From Peptoniphilus asaccharolyticus DSM 20463 (GTDB taxonomy: Bacteria; Bacillota; Clostridia; Tissierellales; Peptoniphilaceae), in the NCBI RefSeq assembly GCF_900176115.1, contig NZ_FWWR01000017.1, forward strand, positions 1-64,000: a DNA stretch of 64,000 bases. The letters run 5' to 3'. A model generated the notes under the pieces. It was not told the origin of the DNA. It made no database searches and saw nothing but the letters and a program-made list of their open reading frames with translations. Made by a program: the position numbers and the translations under genes. Positions 54,914-63,648 of the stretch are shown here, piece after piece (within the stretch, counting starts at the first letter, position 1; each line of letters opens with the position of its first letter).

Positions 54914-55924
54914 ATGATAATAAAATTGAGAAGCAATGTACAGGAGGCCCAATTAAAAGAGTTGATAGCTCGAATAGAAAAGCGTGGGTTAACTGTAGAG
55001 TGTTCTAAAGGAAATGAAATACAATTAATTGAAGTAATTGGAAACACTGAAAAAGTTGATTTGAGTGAAATACTAAAGATGGATTGTGTAGATGAAGTCT
55101 TTAGAAAGCAAGACAATGCTAAGAAATTTAGCAGACAATACAAACCACAAGACACTATCATAACTTTAGAAAATGGTACAAAAATAGGTGGAGGAAACTT
55201 TTTACTAATAGCAGGTCCTTGTTCTGTTGAATCGGAAGAACAAGTGATAGAGATTGCTAAGAGTGTAAAGAAGTCTGGAGCAAATGTACTTAGAGGTGGG
55301 GCATTCAAACCTCGTACGTCACCTTACGACTTTCAAGGAATTGGCATGGATGGTCTGAAGATTTTATCAAAAGCTAAGGCGGAAACAGGACTTCCTATAG
55401 TTTCGGAGATAATGAATATAAATCTTTTGGACCAATATGATGATGTAGATATTCTCCAAGTTGGGGCTAGAAATATGCAAAATTTTGAACTTTTAAAGGA
55501 ACTTGGAAGAGTGAATAAGCCAATACTTTTAAAGAGAGGACTTTCAGCAACTTATAATGAGCTCTTATCATCAGCTGAATATATATTAAATGCCGGAAAT
55601 CCAAATGTAATTCTATGCGAAAGAGGTATAAGAACTTTTGAGACATTCACAAGAAACACATTGGATATCTCATCTGTGCCTGTGCTTCACGAAAAGACAC
55701 ATCTTCCAGTTATAATAGATCCGTCTCATGCGGCGGGAATGGCTAGAATGGTAAGACCTCTTTCTCTTGGCGCTGTTGGAGCGGGAGCGGACGGACTTAT
55801 AATCGAAGTGCATAATGATCCAGAAAATGCTCTTTGTGATGGTGCTCAATCTCTAAGACCGGAAGAGTTTGAGAGAACTGCGAGAGATGTATTTAAGCTT
55901 AGAAAGACTTTAAGTGAGTTTTAA
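54914..55924 (+). CDS. aroF: 3-deoxy-D-arabino-heptulosonate 7-phosphate synthase (type I beta)
   Basis: The enzyme joins phosphoenolpyruvate and erythrose 4-phosphate in the first shikimate step. The 336 residues begin with a ferredoxin-like regulatory domain (about 1-65) and continue with the TIM barrel. Seen motifs are AGPCSVES, RGGAFKPRTSPYDFQG, KRGLSATYNELL, DPSHAAGMARM and EVHNDPENALCDGAQSL. I chose ATG 54914 behind GGGGGAAA; the open frame runs 28 codons further upstream with no site. The extra domain suggests feedback control by aromatic amino acids. Confidence 0.94.
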   Translation: MIIKLRSNVQEAQLKELIARIEKRGLTVECSKGNEIQLIEVIGNTEKVDLSEILKMDCVDEVFRKQDNAKKFSRQYKPQDTIITLENGTKIGGGNFLLIAGPCSVESEEQVIEIAKSVKKSGANVLRGGAFKPRTSPYDFQGIGMDGLKILSKAKAETGLPIVSEIMNINLLDQYDDVDILQVGARNMQNFELLKELGRVNKPILLKRGLSATYNELLSSAEYILNAGNPNVILCERGIRTFETFTRNTLDISSVPVLHEKTHLPVIIDPSHAAGMARMVRPLSLGAVGAGADGLIIEVHNDPENALCDGAQSLRPEEFERTARDVFKLRKTLSEF

Positions 55925-55941
55925 CTGAAAGAAGGATAATT

Positions 55942-56988
55942 TTGGAGAAAGTTACGGTATCTACTTCAAGTAAATATGAAATTTTAATAGAAAAGGGACT
56001 TCGCAAAAAAGTAAAAGACCTATTGCCTAAGAAAGATGATTGTAAATATATTTTATTGACTGATGAGAATGTCGATAGGCTATATGGTGCTGAAATGTCA
56101 GCTGAATTATCTGAATACAAGGTTATAAAATATGTTTTAAAACCTGGTGAGAATTCAAAGTCTTTTGAAGAACTTCAAAAATTTCTTGAGTTTATGGCAA
56201 GAGAGGACGTCAATGCAAGTGACATATTAATAGCCTTTGGTGGCGGAGTTGTGGGTGATTTCGGTGGCTTTGCAGCTGGAATTTACAGAAGGGGCATTGA
56301 GTACATTCAACTTCCAACAACTCTACTTTCTCAAGTTGATTCTTCGGTTGGAGGAAAGACGGCTGTCAATTTAAGCGAAGGCAAGAATATGGTCGGCTTA
56401 TTTAAGCAACCTTTGGCTGTGTATTGTGACCCGGACTTTTTTAAGACTTTAGAAGACCAAGACTTCAGTTCCGGAGTTGGAGAGGTTATAAAGTATGGAG
56501 TGCTCTTTGACAGAGAACTTTTTGAAGTTTTGAGCCATGGAATAGATAAAAATCAAGATCTATCTCAAATTGTAAAAAAATGTGTGGAGTTGAAGAGAGA
56601 CATTGTTGAAGCAGACGAGTATGACAATGGAAAGAGACAACTTTTAAATTTAGGACACACACTTGCTCATGCGATAGAGATAAAAGCTGAATATGGTATA
56701 ACTCATGGAAGAGCAGTTGCCATAGGGACTATGGTTATGGTGAGAGCTTGCAAAGAAGAGGGAATATTTATCGGAGAGGTTCAACAAGTAGAAAACTGTA
56801 TGCAGAGAAATAATTTGCCTACAAGCACTGAATTTTCTGTCGAAGAATTGTTTGAGTTGATAGAGAGAGACAAAAAACGAAGAGGCTCTTATATAAATGA
56901 AATTTTAATAGAAGAAATTGGAAAGTGTAGATTACAGAAATTTGATTTCACAGGGCTGAGACAGTTGATAGAAAAGGGAATAAAATGA
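55942..56988 (+). CDS. aroB: 3-dehydroquinate synthase
   Basis: The 348-residue NAD- and metal-dependent enzyme closes the ring in step two of the shikimate pathway. The family pattern is complete: LKPGENSKSFEELQ, AFGGGVVGDFGGFAAGIYRRG, PTTLLSQVDSSVGGKTAVNL, GEVIKYG and NLGHTLAHAIE with metal ligands. It starts with TTG 55942, seven bases after AAGGA. It overlaps aroA by four bases. Confidence 0.95.
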   Translation: MEKVTVSTSSKYEILIEKGLRKKVKDLLPKKDDCKYILLTDENVDRLYGAEMSAELSEYKVIKYVLKPGENSKSFEELQKFLEFMAREDVNASDILIAFGGGVVGDFGGFAAGIYRRGIEYIQLPTTLLSQVDSSVGGKTAVNLSEGKNMVGLFKQPLAVYCDPDFFKTLEDQDFSSGVGEVIKYGVLFDRELFEVLSHGIDKNQDLSQIVKKCVELKRDIVEADEYDNGKRQLLNLGHTLAHAIEIKAEYGITHGRAVAIGTMVMVRACKEEGIFIGEVQQVENCMQRNNLPTSTEFSVEELFELIERDKKRRGSYINEILIEEIGKCRLQKFDFTGLRQLIEKGIK

Positions 56989-58223
56989 AAATAATATCTT
57001 CGAGATTGACCGGAAAGATAGATGCTATTCCATCTAAGTCGTATGCACATAGGGCGCTTATATGTGCGGCGCTTGCAGATGGAATATCTAATATATATTT
57101 TGACAAGACATCAGATGATATAGATGCGACCATTGGTGCGCTAATAGAACTTGGTGCGAAAATTAACAAAAGAATATATGGCGTAGAAGTTAGGGGAATA
57201 TCCAAAGGGGAATTCCCCCATCTTAATATGCGGGAAAGTGGCTCGACATTTAGATTTCTGCTTCCTGTGAGTGCAACTCTATATGAGGAGTGTAGCTTTA
57301 TGGGAGAGGGTAGACTTCCTGAAAGGCCAATCTCTGATTTGATGGAAGTTATGAAGTTAAACGGGGTTGAGTTCGATAGAGAGAAACTACCTTTTAAAAC
57401 ATTTGGAAATTTAAAAGCGGGACACTATAAACTTGCGGGAAATGTCAGTTCGCAATATATATCCGGGCTATTAATGGCTGCTCCAATTATGGATAAAGCT
57501 GTTGAGATAGCACTTACTACAGAGCTAGAGTCTAAGGGATATGTCGATATGACAGTTCAGGTTATGCGTGAGTTTGGAGCGAATGTAGATTTTAGAGATG
57601 GAATTTATAGTGTTGAGCCAATAGGGTATAAAAATAGAGACTATGTTGTAGAGGGAGATTGGTCTAATGCTGCATTCTTTTTAGTGGCTGGAGCGATATC
57701 TGATAAGATAGAAATGAATAATCTAAATAGTGATAGTTTACAAGGTGACAGAAAAGTATTAGAAATTTTAAAAGATTTTGGTGCTGAAGTTGAGTTTGGA
57801 GATACTATAACTGTGGCTAAAAGGGATATGAGAAATATAGATGTTGATTTAAGAGATGTGCCTGATTTACTTCCTATACTCTCTGTGTTGGCAGCTTCTG
57901 TGAATGACGGTGTATCTAAGTTTTATAATGGAGAGAGACTTAGATTTAAAGAGAGCGACAGGCTTAGTACAACTGCGGAGCTGATAACTAACTTGGGTGG
58001 AAGAGTTGAAGAAAAAGAAACGGAATTGTGGGTGTATGGCACAAATGGACTTAGGGGTGGAGTTGTAAATTCACACAATGACCACAGAATAGCAATGGCT
58101 AGTGCAATAGCATCTCTGATAAGCGAAGGAGATATATTTTTAAATGGTGCTGAGGCTGTGAACAAGTCATACCCAAAATTCTTTGAAGATTTTAAGAAGT
58201 TAGGAGGGAAATATGAGCTCTAG
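56985..58223 (+). CDS. aroA: 3-phosphoshikimate 1-carboxyvinyltransferase (EPSP synthase)
   Basis: The 412-residue enzyme adds enolpyruvate from phosphoenolpyruvate to shikimate 3-phosphate. Binding residues sit in SKSYAHRALICAALADG at the start, ESGSTFRFLLPVSA, NVSSQYISGLLMAAP and the late NDHRIAMASAIASL. It is of ordinary length. Both neighbours overlap (aroB by 4 bases, aroC by 11), so the operon is translationally coupled. Confidence 0.95.
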   Translation: MKIISSRLTGKIDAIPSKSYAHRALICAALADGISNIYFDKTSDDIDATIGALIELGAKINKRIYGVEVRGISKGEFPHLNMRESGSTFRFLLPVSATLYEECSFMGEGRLPERPISDLMEVMKLNGVEFDREKLPFKTFGNLKAGHYKLAGNVSSQYISGLLMAAPIMDKAVEIALTTELESKGYVDMTVQVMREFGANVDFRDGIYSVEPIGYKNRDYVVEGDWSNAAFFLVAGAISDKIEMNNLNSDSLQGDRKVLEILKDFGAEVEFGDTITVAKRDMRNIDVDLRDVPDLLPILSVLAASVNDGVSKFYNGERLRFKESDRLSTTAELITNLGGRVEEKETELWVYGTNGLRGGVVNSHNDHRIAMASAIASLISEGDIFLNGAEAVNKSYPKFFEDFKKLGGKYEL

Positions 58224-59286
58224 TTTTGGAAAAAATATCGTCGTTACAATATTTGGAGAGTCTCACGGCAATTCAATAGGAGTAGTTATAGACGGATTGC
58301 CTATAGGGGAAAAAATAGATTTAGAAAAATTAAATGAGTTTATGTCAAGACGTGCTCCTGGGAAAAATAAATATGGTACAAAGCGCAAAGAGAGAGATTT
58401 GCCTAAGTTTATAGCTGGAGTTCAAGATGGCAAGATAGTTGCAAATACAATTTGTGCAGTTATAGAAAATAGCGATCAACGTTCTTCGGACTATGAGCAG
58501 TTTAAGGACACACCAAGGCCATCACATGCAGACTATGTGGCATATATGAAGTACGGGAAAGACTTTGACATGAGAGGTTCCGGATCGTTCTCAGGCAGAC
58601 TTACTGCACCGCTTTGCATAGCCGGTGGGATTGCTAAGCAGATTTTAGAAAAGAAGGGCATAGAGGTTCAATCTCACATAAATAGGGTTGGAGGGATAAG
58701 TGATATATCCCTAGACTATGCAAATCCTGATATGGAATCTCTTAAAGAATGTGTAAAAAAAGAAATACCTGTGGTATCAGAGAGTGCAGAAGAAGAAATC
58801 AAAAATCTTATAAATAGAATGAGAGATGAAGAAAATTCAGTTGGGGCAGAAATAGAGTGTTTTGCTACGGGACTGCCTGTTGGACTTGGAGAGCCTAACT
58901 ACGACAGTTTTGATGCAGTGCTTGCAAAGCTTATATTTTCAATACCGGCAGTGAGAGGATTTTCTTTTGGATCGGGATTTGATGCTGTATCAATGACCGG
59001 TAAAGAACACAATGATGAATATGTTTTAGACGGCGGAGTTAAGACCAATACCAACAATGCAGGTGGTGTAGTCGGCGGTATAACCAATGGTATGCCAATA
59101 GTTTTTAGAACTGCAATTAAACCAACAGCATCAATAGGGCTTAGTCAACGTTCATTCTCTATTTCAGAGAGTGTTGAGAAAGATTTAGAGATAAAGGGGC
59201 GACACGATCCATGCATAGGCATTAGAATACTGCCTGTTATTGAGTCTATGTGCGCACTGGCAATCTTAGATTTTATGGAGTATTAA
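58213..59286 (+). CDS. aroC: Chorismate synthase
   Basis: The 357-residue FMN-dependent enzyme makes chorismate from EPSP. It has the three family signatures: GESHGNSIGVVIDGLP near the start, RGSGSFSGRLTAPLCIAGGI in the middle and RHDPCIGIRILPVIE late. The start lies inside aroA, behind GGAGGG. It ends one base before the aroE-aroK fusion starts. Confidence 0.96.
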   Translation: MSSSFGKNIVVTIFGESHGNSIGVVIDGLPIGEKIDLEKLNEFMSRRAPGKNKYGTKRKERDLPKFIAGVQDGKIVANTICAVIENSDQRSSDYEQFKDTPRPSHADYVAYMKYGKDFDMRGSGSFSGRLTAPLCIAGGIAKQILEKKGIEVQSHINRVGGISDISLDYANPDMESLKECVKKEIPVVSESAEEEIKNLINRMRDEENSVGAEIECFATGLPVGLGEPNYDSFDAVLAKLIFSIPAVRGFSFGSGFDAVSMTGKEHNDEYVLDGGVKTNTNNAGGVVGGITNGMPIVFRTAIKPTASIGLSQRSFSISESVEKDLEIKGRHDPCIGIRILPVIESMCALAILDFMEY

Positions 59287-60501
59287 ATGGGATACGGCTT
59301 ACTTGGAGAAAAATTAGGGCATAGTTTTTCTAAAGACATACACAAGTTAATAGGCGGATATGAATATGAACTCTATGAGAAAAATATAGAAGAAATCCCA
59401 AGTTTTTTAGAGAGTGGAATAGATGGATTTAATGTGACTATTCCGTATAAGATAGAAATCATGAAATACTTGGACGAAGTTGGAGATAATGCCAAAAAAA
59501 TCGGATGTGTAAACACAGTTGTAAATAGGAATGGAAAGTGGATAGGTGAAAACACAGATTATTTTGGGTTTGAGTACACTTTGGAAAGTCTCGGAGAAGA
59601 TATTTCTTCTGCAATCATACTTGGAGATGGGGCAACTTCTAAGACAGTTGCAACTGTATTGAGTGACAAACAAATTAAATTTCATAAATTATCCAGAAAA
59701 ACACATCCTTATTATTTGCAAATAGATGAGTTTTTAGATGTGGATTTGGTGGTGAATACAACTCCTGTTGGAATGTACCCGAACAATGGAGAGAGTTTAA
59801 TTTCTCTAAAGAAGTTTAAAAACCTAAAAGCTGTTGTGGATGTAGTCTACAATCCCATAATTACACCGATTTTATTTGAAGCCAGAGAGCTAAATATTCC
59901 AAACTCAAATGGTCTATTGATGTTGGTGGCCCAGGCTGTAAAAGCCGCTGAGATATTTACTGGAATGAGTGAAGTCGAGAAGATTGATAGCATTAGAACT
60001 GAAATAATGAAGAACAGAAATTTAATTCTAATTGGAATGCCTGATTCTGGAAAGAGCAGTGTGGGGCCAAAGATAGCTGAAAGGCTAGGAAGAGAGTTTG
60101 TAGATTTAGATTCTGAAATTGAAGAATTTGCACAGAAGAGCATACCTGAGATTTTTAGCGAAGACGGGGAAGATGTCTTTAGAAGTATAGAGACCAAAAT
60201 TTGTAAGAAGTTTGGGAAATTAAATGGACTTGTTATTTCAACCGGCGGAGGAGTTGTAACCAAGAGAGAAAATTACAGACCTCTTAAGCAAAATGGAAAG
60301 ATATATCTTTTGAAAAGAGAACTAAAAGATTTAAATTTGTCCAATAGACCGCTATCTAAAGAATATGGCACAGCGGAAGAATTATGGAATAAAAGACGAG
60401 AACAATATTTAGAATTTGCAGACAAAATAGTGGTGAACACAGATATTGAAAAGTCTGTAGAAGAAATAGTAGGGGATTTTTATGGAAATATTGGTAATTA
60501 A
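59287..60501 (+). CDS. Fused shikimate dehydrogenase and shikimate kinase
   Basis: This 404-residue protein joins two enzymes. Residues 1-238 are shikimate dehydrogenase (AroE) with GEKLGHSFSKDIH, NVTIPYK with the catalytic lysine, ENTDYFGF and the NADP-type GDGATSKT loop. Residues 247-404 are shikimate kinase (AroK) with Walker A GMPDSGKSSVG, VDLDSEIEE and STGGGVVTKRE. The two steps are consecutive in the pathway, with dehydroshikimate reduced and the product phosphorylated. The frame is continuous without a stop between the halves. The AroE half lacks a few C-terminal helical turns of longer versions. Confidence 0.93.
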   Translation: MGYGLLGEKLGHSFSKDIHKLIGGYEYELYEKNIEEIPSFLESGIDGFNVTIPYKIEIMKYLDEVGDNAKKIGCVNTVVNRNGKWIGENTDYFGFEYTLESLGEDISSAIILGDGATSKTVATVLSDKQIKFHKLSRKTHPYYLQIDEFLDVDLVVNTTPVGMYPNNGESLISLKKFKNLKAVVDVVYNPIITPILFEARELNIPNSNGLLMLVAQAVKAAEIFTGMSEVEKIDSIRTEIMKNRNLILIGMPDSGKSSVGPKIAERLGREFVDLDSEIEEFAQKSIPEIFSEDGEDVFRSIETKICKKFGKLNGLVISTGGGVVTKRENYRPLKQNGKIYLLKRELKDLNLSNRPLSKEYGTAEELWNKRREQYLEFADKIVVNTDIEKSVEEIVGDFYGNIGN

Positions 60502-60913
60502 CGGCCCGAATATAAATATGCTGGGAATTAGAGAAAAAGAACTCTACGGAGCGCAAACTTATGAGAGTTTGTTGGGCTTGATACGTGAGTTTTGTGCAGA
60601 GAAAGATGTGAAAGTTTCTTTTTTTCAATCTAATCACGAAGGTGCAATAGTAGATGAAATTCAAAGTGCCTATGGAAAGTACCAAGGGATAGTAATTAAT
60701 CCTGCCGCATACACTCACACATCAGTTGCAATTTTAGATGCGCTAAAGGCTGTAAACATTCCAACTGTTGAAGTACACATAACAGACACTTCTAAACGAG
60801 AAGACTTTAGAAAAGTATCATACGTCAGACTATTTGCCGAACACACAATTCAAGGGCATGGATTTGATGGATATTTAGAGGCGATAGATTACTTGATAGA
60901 AAACTATGGATAA
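60482..60913 (+). CDS. aroQ: 3-dehydroquinate dehydratase, type II
   Basis: The 143-residue enzyme makes 3-dehydroshikimate. Type II motifs are complete: VINGPNINMLGIRE, LYGAQTYESL with the catalytic tyrosine region, FFQSNHEGAIVDEI, INPAAYTHTSVAILDAL and GHGFDGYL. It begins 20 bases inside the preceding fusion gene. It is the last gene of the operon, which therefore holds every step from phosphoenolpyruvate plus erythrose 4-phosphate to chorismate. Confidence 0.95.
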   Translation: MEILVINGPNINMLGIREKELYGAQTYESLLGLIREFCAEKDVKVSFFQSNHEGAIVDEIQSAYGKYQGIVINPAAYTHTSVAILDALKAVNIPTVEVHITDTSKREDFRKVSYVRLFAEHTIQGHGFDGYLEAIDYLIENYG

Positions 60914-61040
60914 TAGATATAAGGAATGGGGAAGTACTGAATAAAGTACAAGTTATATTTTTAATTTTTTTAGCGGCGTTTATTTATATGTTGAATTGCA
61001 GGAGTTTAGGTTTAAAATAAAAATCAAATATAAAAGCAAA

Positions 61041-61066
61041 AAGGCCGGTTAAACCGACCTTTTTTA
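61041..61066. terminator. Terminator between aroQ and pdxS (convergent)
   Basis: An imperfect stem AAGGCCGGTT/AACCGACCTT with one mismatch is followed by TTTTTT on the plus strand. On the minus strand it is also followed by T-rich bases. Confidence 0.8.
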
Positions 61067-61088
61067 GTTAGAGTATAGTTAGGAAAAT

Positions 61089-61949
61089 TTATCTTTCAGC
61101 CATTAAAATTTCGATTTCATCTTCGTTTATACCAACCATAGCTTCACCAAGATTTTTAGAAACTTCAGCGATAACAGCAGGGTTGTCGAAATTAGCAACA
61201 GCTTTAACGATAGCTTGTGCACGTTTTTCAGGATTTCCGCTCTTGAAGATTCCGCTTCCAACGAATACACCTTCAGCTCCAAGTTGTCTCATAAGAGCAG
61301 CATCTGCAGGAGTGGCAACTCCACCAGCAGAGAAATTCAATACTGGCAATTTTCTATTAGCATGAACATATTCAAGTAAGTCTACAGGCACTTGTAACAA
61401 TTTAGCTCTGTGGAATAATTCGTCAGGACGAAGAGCGGCTACTTCAGCCATTTCTCTTTGGATAGTTCTCATGTGAGTTACAGCTTGAACTACGTCTCCA
61501 GTACCAGCTTCACCTTTTGTACGGATCATAGCAGCACCTTCTGAAATTCTTCTAAGAGCTTCGCCTAAGTTTCTGCAACCGCAAACGAAAGGTGTATTAA
61601 AAGCTCTTTTATTTATGTGGTGTTCATGATCTGCAGGAGAGAGAACTTCAGATTCGTCTATATAGTCAATTCCCAAAGATTCAAGAATTTGTGCCTCAAC
61701 AAAATGTCCGATTCTTGCCTTAGCCATAACTGGAATTGAAACTGCGTTCATTATATCTAAAATAATTTGTGGGTCGCTCATACGGCTTACTCCACCGGCA
61801 GCTCTGATGTCAGCAGGAACTCTTTCAAGAGCCATTACTGCAACAGCTCCGGCTGCTTCAGCTATTTTTGCTTGTTCAGGATTAGTTACATCCATGATAA
61901 CTCCGCCAGCTAATTGTTTATGTATGTCTTCTCTAGAATATTTAGTCAT
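61089..61949 (-). CDS. pdxS: Pyridoxal 5'-phosphate synthase subunit PdxS
   Basis: The 286-residue enzyme makes pyridoxal phosphate from ribose 5-phosphate, glyceraldehyde 3-phosphate and ammonia. The lysines of the two active sites are visible in [10 protein letters not shown] and [11 protein letters not shown], with [19 protein letters not shown] nearby. The length is typical but slightly short at the C-terminus. It normally works with the glutaminase PdxT, yet no pdxT is adjacent: aroQ is on the downstream side. The divergent MocR regulator likely controls it. Confidence 0.95.
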   Translation of the reverse strand: MTKYSREDIHKQLAGGVIMDVTNPEQAKIAEAAGAVAVMALERVPADIRAAGGVSRMSDPQIILDIMNAVSIPVMAKARIGHFVEAQILESLGIDYIDESEVLSPADHEHHINKRAFNTPFVCGCRNLGEALRRISEGAAMIRTKGEAGTGDVVQAVTHMRTIQREMAEVAALRPDELFHRAKLLQVPVDLLEYVHANRKLPVLNFSAGGVATPADAALMRQLGAEGVFVGSGIFKSGNPEKRAQAIVKAVANFDNPAVIAEVSKNLGEAMVGINEDEIEILMAER

Positions 61950-61991
61950 TTTATACCTCCGTGTTTATATAAATCAATTATAGTGGTAAAA

Positions 61992-62035
61992 TGGAACCAT
62001 AAAAAGGTTCAAAATAAATAAAATAAAAGGGTCCA
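61992..62035. promoter_or_regulatory. pdxS-pdxR intergenic region with GG(A/T)CC-type sites
   Basis: The region between the divergent genes holds TGGAACC and GGTTC in inverted order (61992-62010), and AAAAGGGTCCA (62025-62035) just before the regulator start. MocR-type PdxR proteins bind repeats of this sort to control vitamin B6 genes. The exact operator is inferred. Confidence 0.5.
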
Positions 62036-62038
62036 GAT

Positions 62039-63394
62039 ATGATTACACTACACTTTGAAGATAAGACAAAACTTTACGAACAGATATACACTTACTTTAG
62101 TGAACAGATAAAGTTAGGCAATTTAAAATGGAAAGATAAACTACCGTCGAGAAGGTCTCTGTCGCAGCACTTAGGAGTTAGTTTAAATACGGTAAAAATG
62201 GCCTATGAACAACTCGCTGAGGAAGGATATATAGTTTCTGATGAGAGGAGAGGTTTTTTTGTAGACAAGTTACACACAGAGGGATTTAATATTTCGCATG
62301 AAAATATAGATTTTGAAAAGCCGAAGGTTAAAGAATACAAATACAATTTTTCTCATAACTCAATAGATATGAACAAGCTACCTGTGTCGGTGTTAAAAAG
62401 GTGTGCCAATGATGCAATGCAGGCACTGACTAACACTGAGAGGCAAAAGGGTGGATTGTGGTCTTTGAGAATTGAGATTGCTAAATATTTAAGAGAGCGA
62501 AGAGGGGTAATCACGTCTCCTGAAAATATAATTGTCACAGGAGGATATGGGGAGCACATATTTATACTTATGGCAATTATAGATAGTCCTGTTTTTGCAA
62601 TGGAAGATCCGGGTTATAAAAAGACTTTAGACACGATAAATGAGATAACTGCAAAAGTATATAGAATTCCATTGGATAAATATGGTTTTTCAGTTGCAAA
62701 TCTTGAAAATACAAATGCAAATATAGCTATTGTCACACCAAATCACCAATTTCCTACGGGCACTATTATGGTGCTTAGACGCCGTCAGAGGCTTTTAGAG
62801 TGGGCGGAAAAGGGAGAGAGGTATATAGTTGAGGATGATTATGACAGTGACTTTAAATACGTTGGAAGCCCTATACCGGCTTTGAAGAGTTTGGATAAGA
62901 ATGACAAAGTGATTTTGTCAGGTTCGTTTTCAAAATCAGTTGGACAATTTTTAGGGGTGTCGTATCTTGTACTGCCGGACAAATTAAAAGAGAAATATAA
63001 AAAAACTTATATACCAACTTCAGGAGCATCTATTATTCAACAAAATATACTCGAAAGATTTATGTCGACAGGTGGATTTGAAAAGCATTTAAACAGAATG
63101 AATGCACACTATCGAAAGAAGAGAAGTGTTTTGATAAAGGCATTTAAAAAAGATGGATTAGAAATCTTGGGTGCGGATGCCGGGATGCATTTTATTTTGA
63201 GAGTTGATACAAAACTTTGGAATCTAAATAATTTAGCAGAGAGATTGGAAGAAAATTCGATAAGATTGAATACAGTTTCTGATTACAGTTTAAATGAATC
63301 GTATAAAAAAGATTTGATAATAGGATTTGGTGGAATTGAAGAGGGCGAATTAGAAAAAACAGCATATAAATTATTAGAAGTTCTTAAATATTAA
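62039..63394 (+). CDS. pdxR: MocR/PdxR-type transcriptional regulator
   Basis: The 451-residue protein joins a GntR-type winged helix (about 1-75, with LPSRRSLSQHLGVSLNTVK) to an aminotransferase class I fold (about 100-451). The lysine that would bind pyridoxal phosphate lies in SGSFSKSVGQF. Other parts are VTGGYGEHIF and PNHQFPTGTIM. It is divergent from pdxS, which supports a PdxR role: sensing pyridoxal phosphate and controlling its synthesis. The start codon lies three bases after an AAAAGGGTCCA motif, so it may repress itself. Confidence 0.88.
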   Translation: MITLHFEDKTKLYEQIYTYFSEQIKLGNLKWKDKLPSRRSLSQHLGVSLNTVKMAYEQLAEEGYIVSDERRGFFVDKLHTEGFNISHENIDFEKPKVKEYKYNFSHNSIDMNKLPVSVLKRCANDAMQALTNTERQKGGLWSLRIEIAKYLRERRGVITSPENIIVTGGYGEHIFILMAIIDSPVFAMEDPGYKKTLDTINEITAKVYRIPLDKYGFSVANLENTNANIAIVTPNHQFPTGTIMVLRRRQRLLEWAEKGERYIVEDDYDSDFKYVGSPIPALKSLDKNDKVILSGSFSKSVGQFLGVSYLVLPDKLKEKYKKTYIPTSGASIIQQNILERFMSTGGFEKHLNRMNAHYRKKRSVLIKAFKKDGLEILGADAGMHFILRVDTKLWNLNNLAERLEENSIRLNTVSDYSLNESYKKDLIIGFGGIEEGELEKTAYKLLEVLKY

Positions 63395-63565
63395 ATTTAA
63401 GGACTTTTTTATTTTGTAAATACACCACTTTGTTATGGAACATAAGTAAAGAAAACATTTAAAAAATGAGTTTAAAAATAAAATAAATAGGGAATAAAAA
63501 GTATTTAAAAAATCTTACATAAATATCAATGAAATTTTCTTTAAATTTACATAAAACAGATATAC

Positions 63566-63576
63566 AAAAGGGTCCA
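63566..63576 (+). promoter_or_regulatory. AAAAGGGTCCA motif before the last gene
   Basis: The same 11-base motif as at 62025-62035 appears here, 73 bases before the secreted protein start, next to AT-rich promoter-like sequence. It may be a second site for the PdxR-type regulator. Chance recurrence in AT-rich DNA is possible, but the GGGTCC core makes it less likely. Confidence 0.4.
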
Positions 63577-63648
63577 TTATTTGATATATTATATAGTAAT
63601 GACAAAAATAATATTTTAATATTATTTGCATATTACGGAGGAAGAAAA

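Noticed and set aside
60937-61020. Possible 27-residue single-span peptide starting with CTG after aroQ
   Set aside because: It needs a CTG start, and the nearby purine-rich sequence is not well placed. It is too weak to list as a gene.
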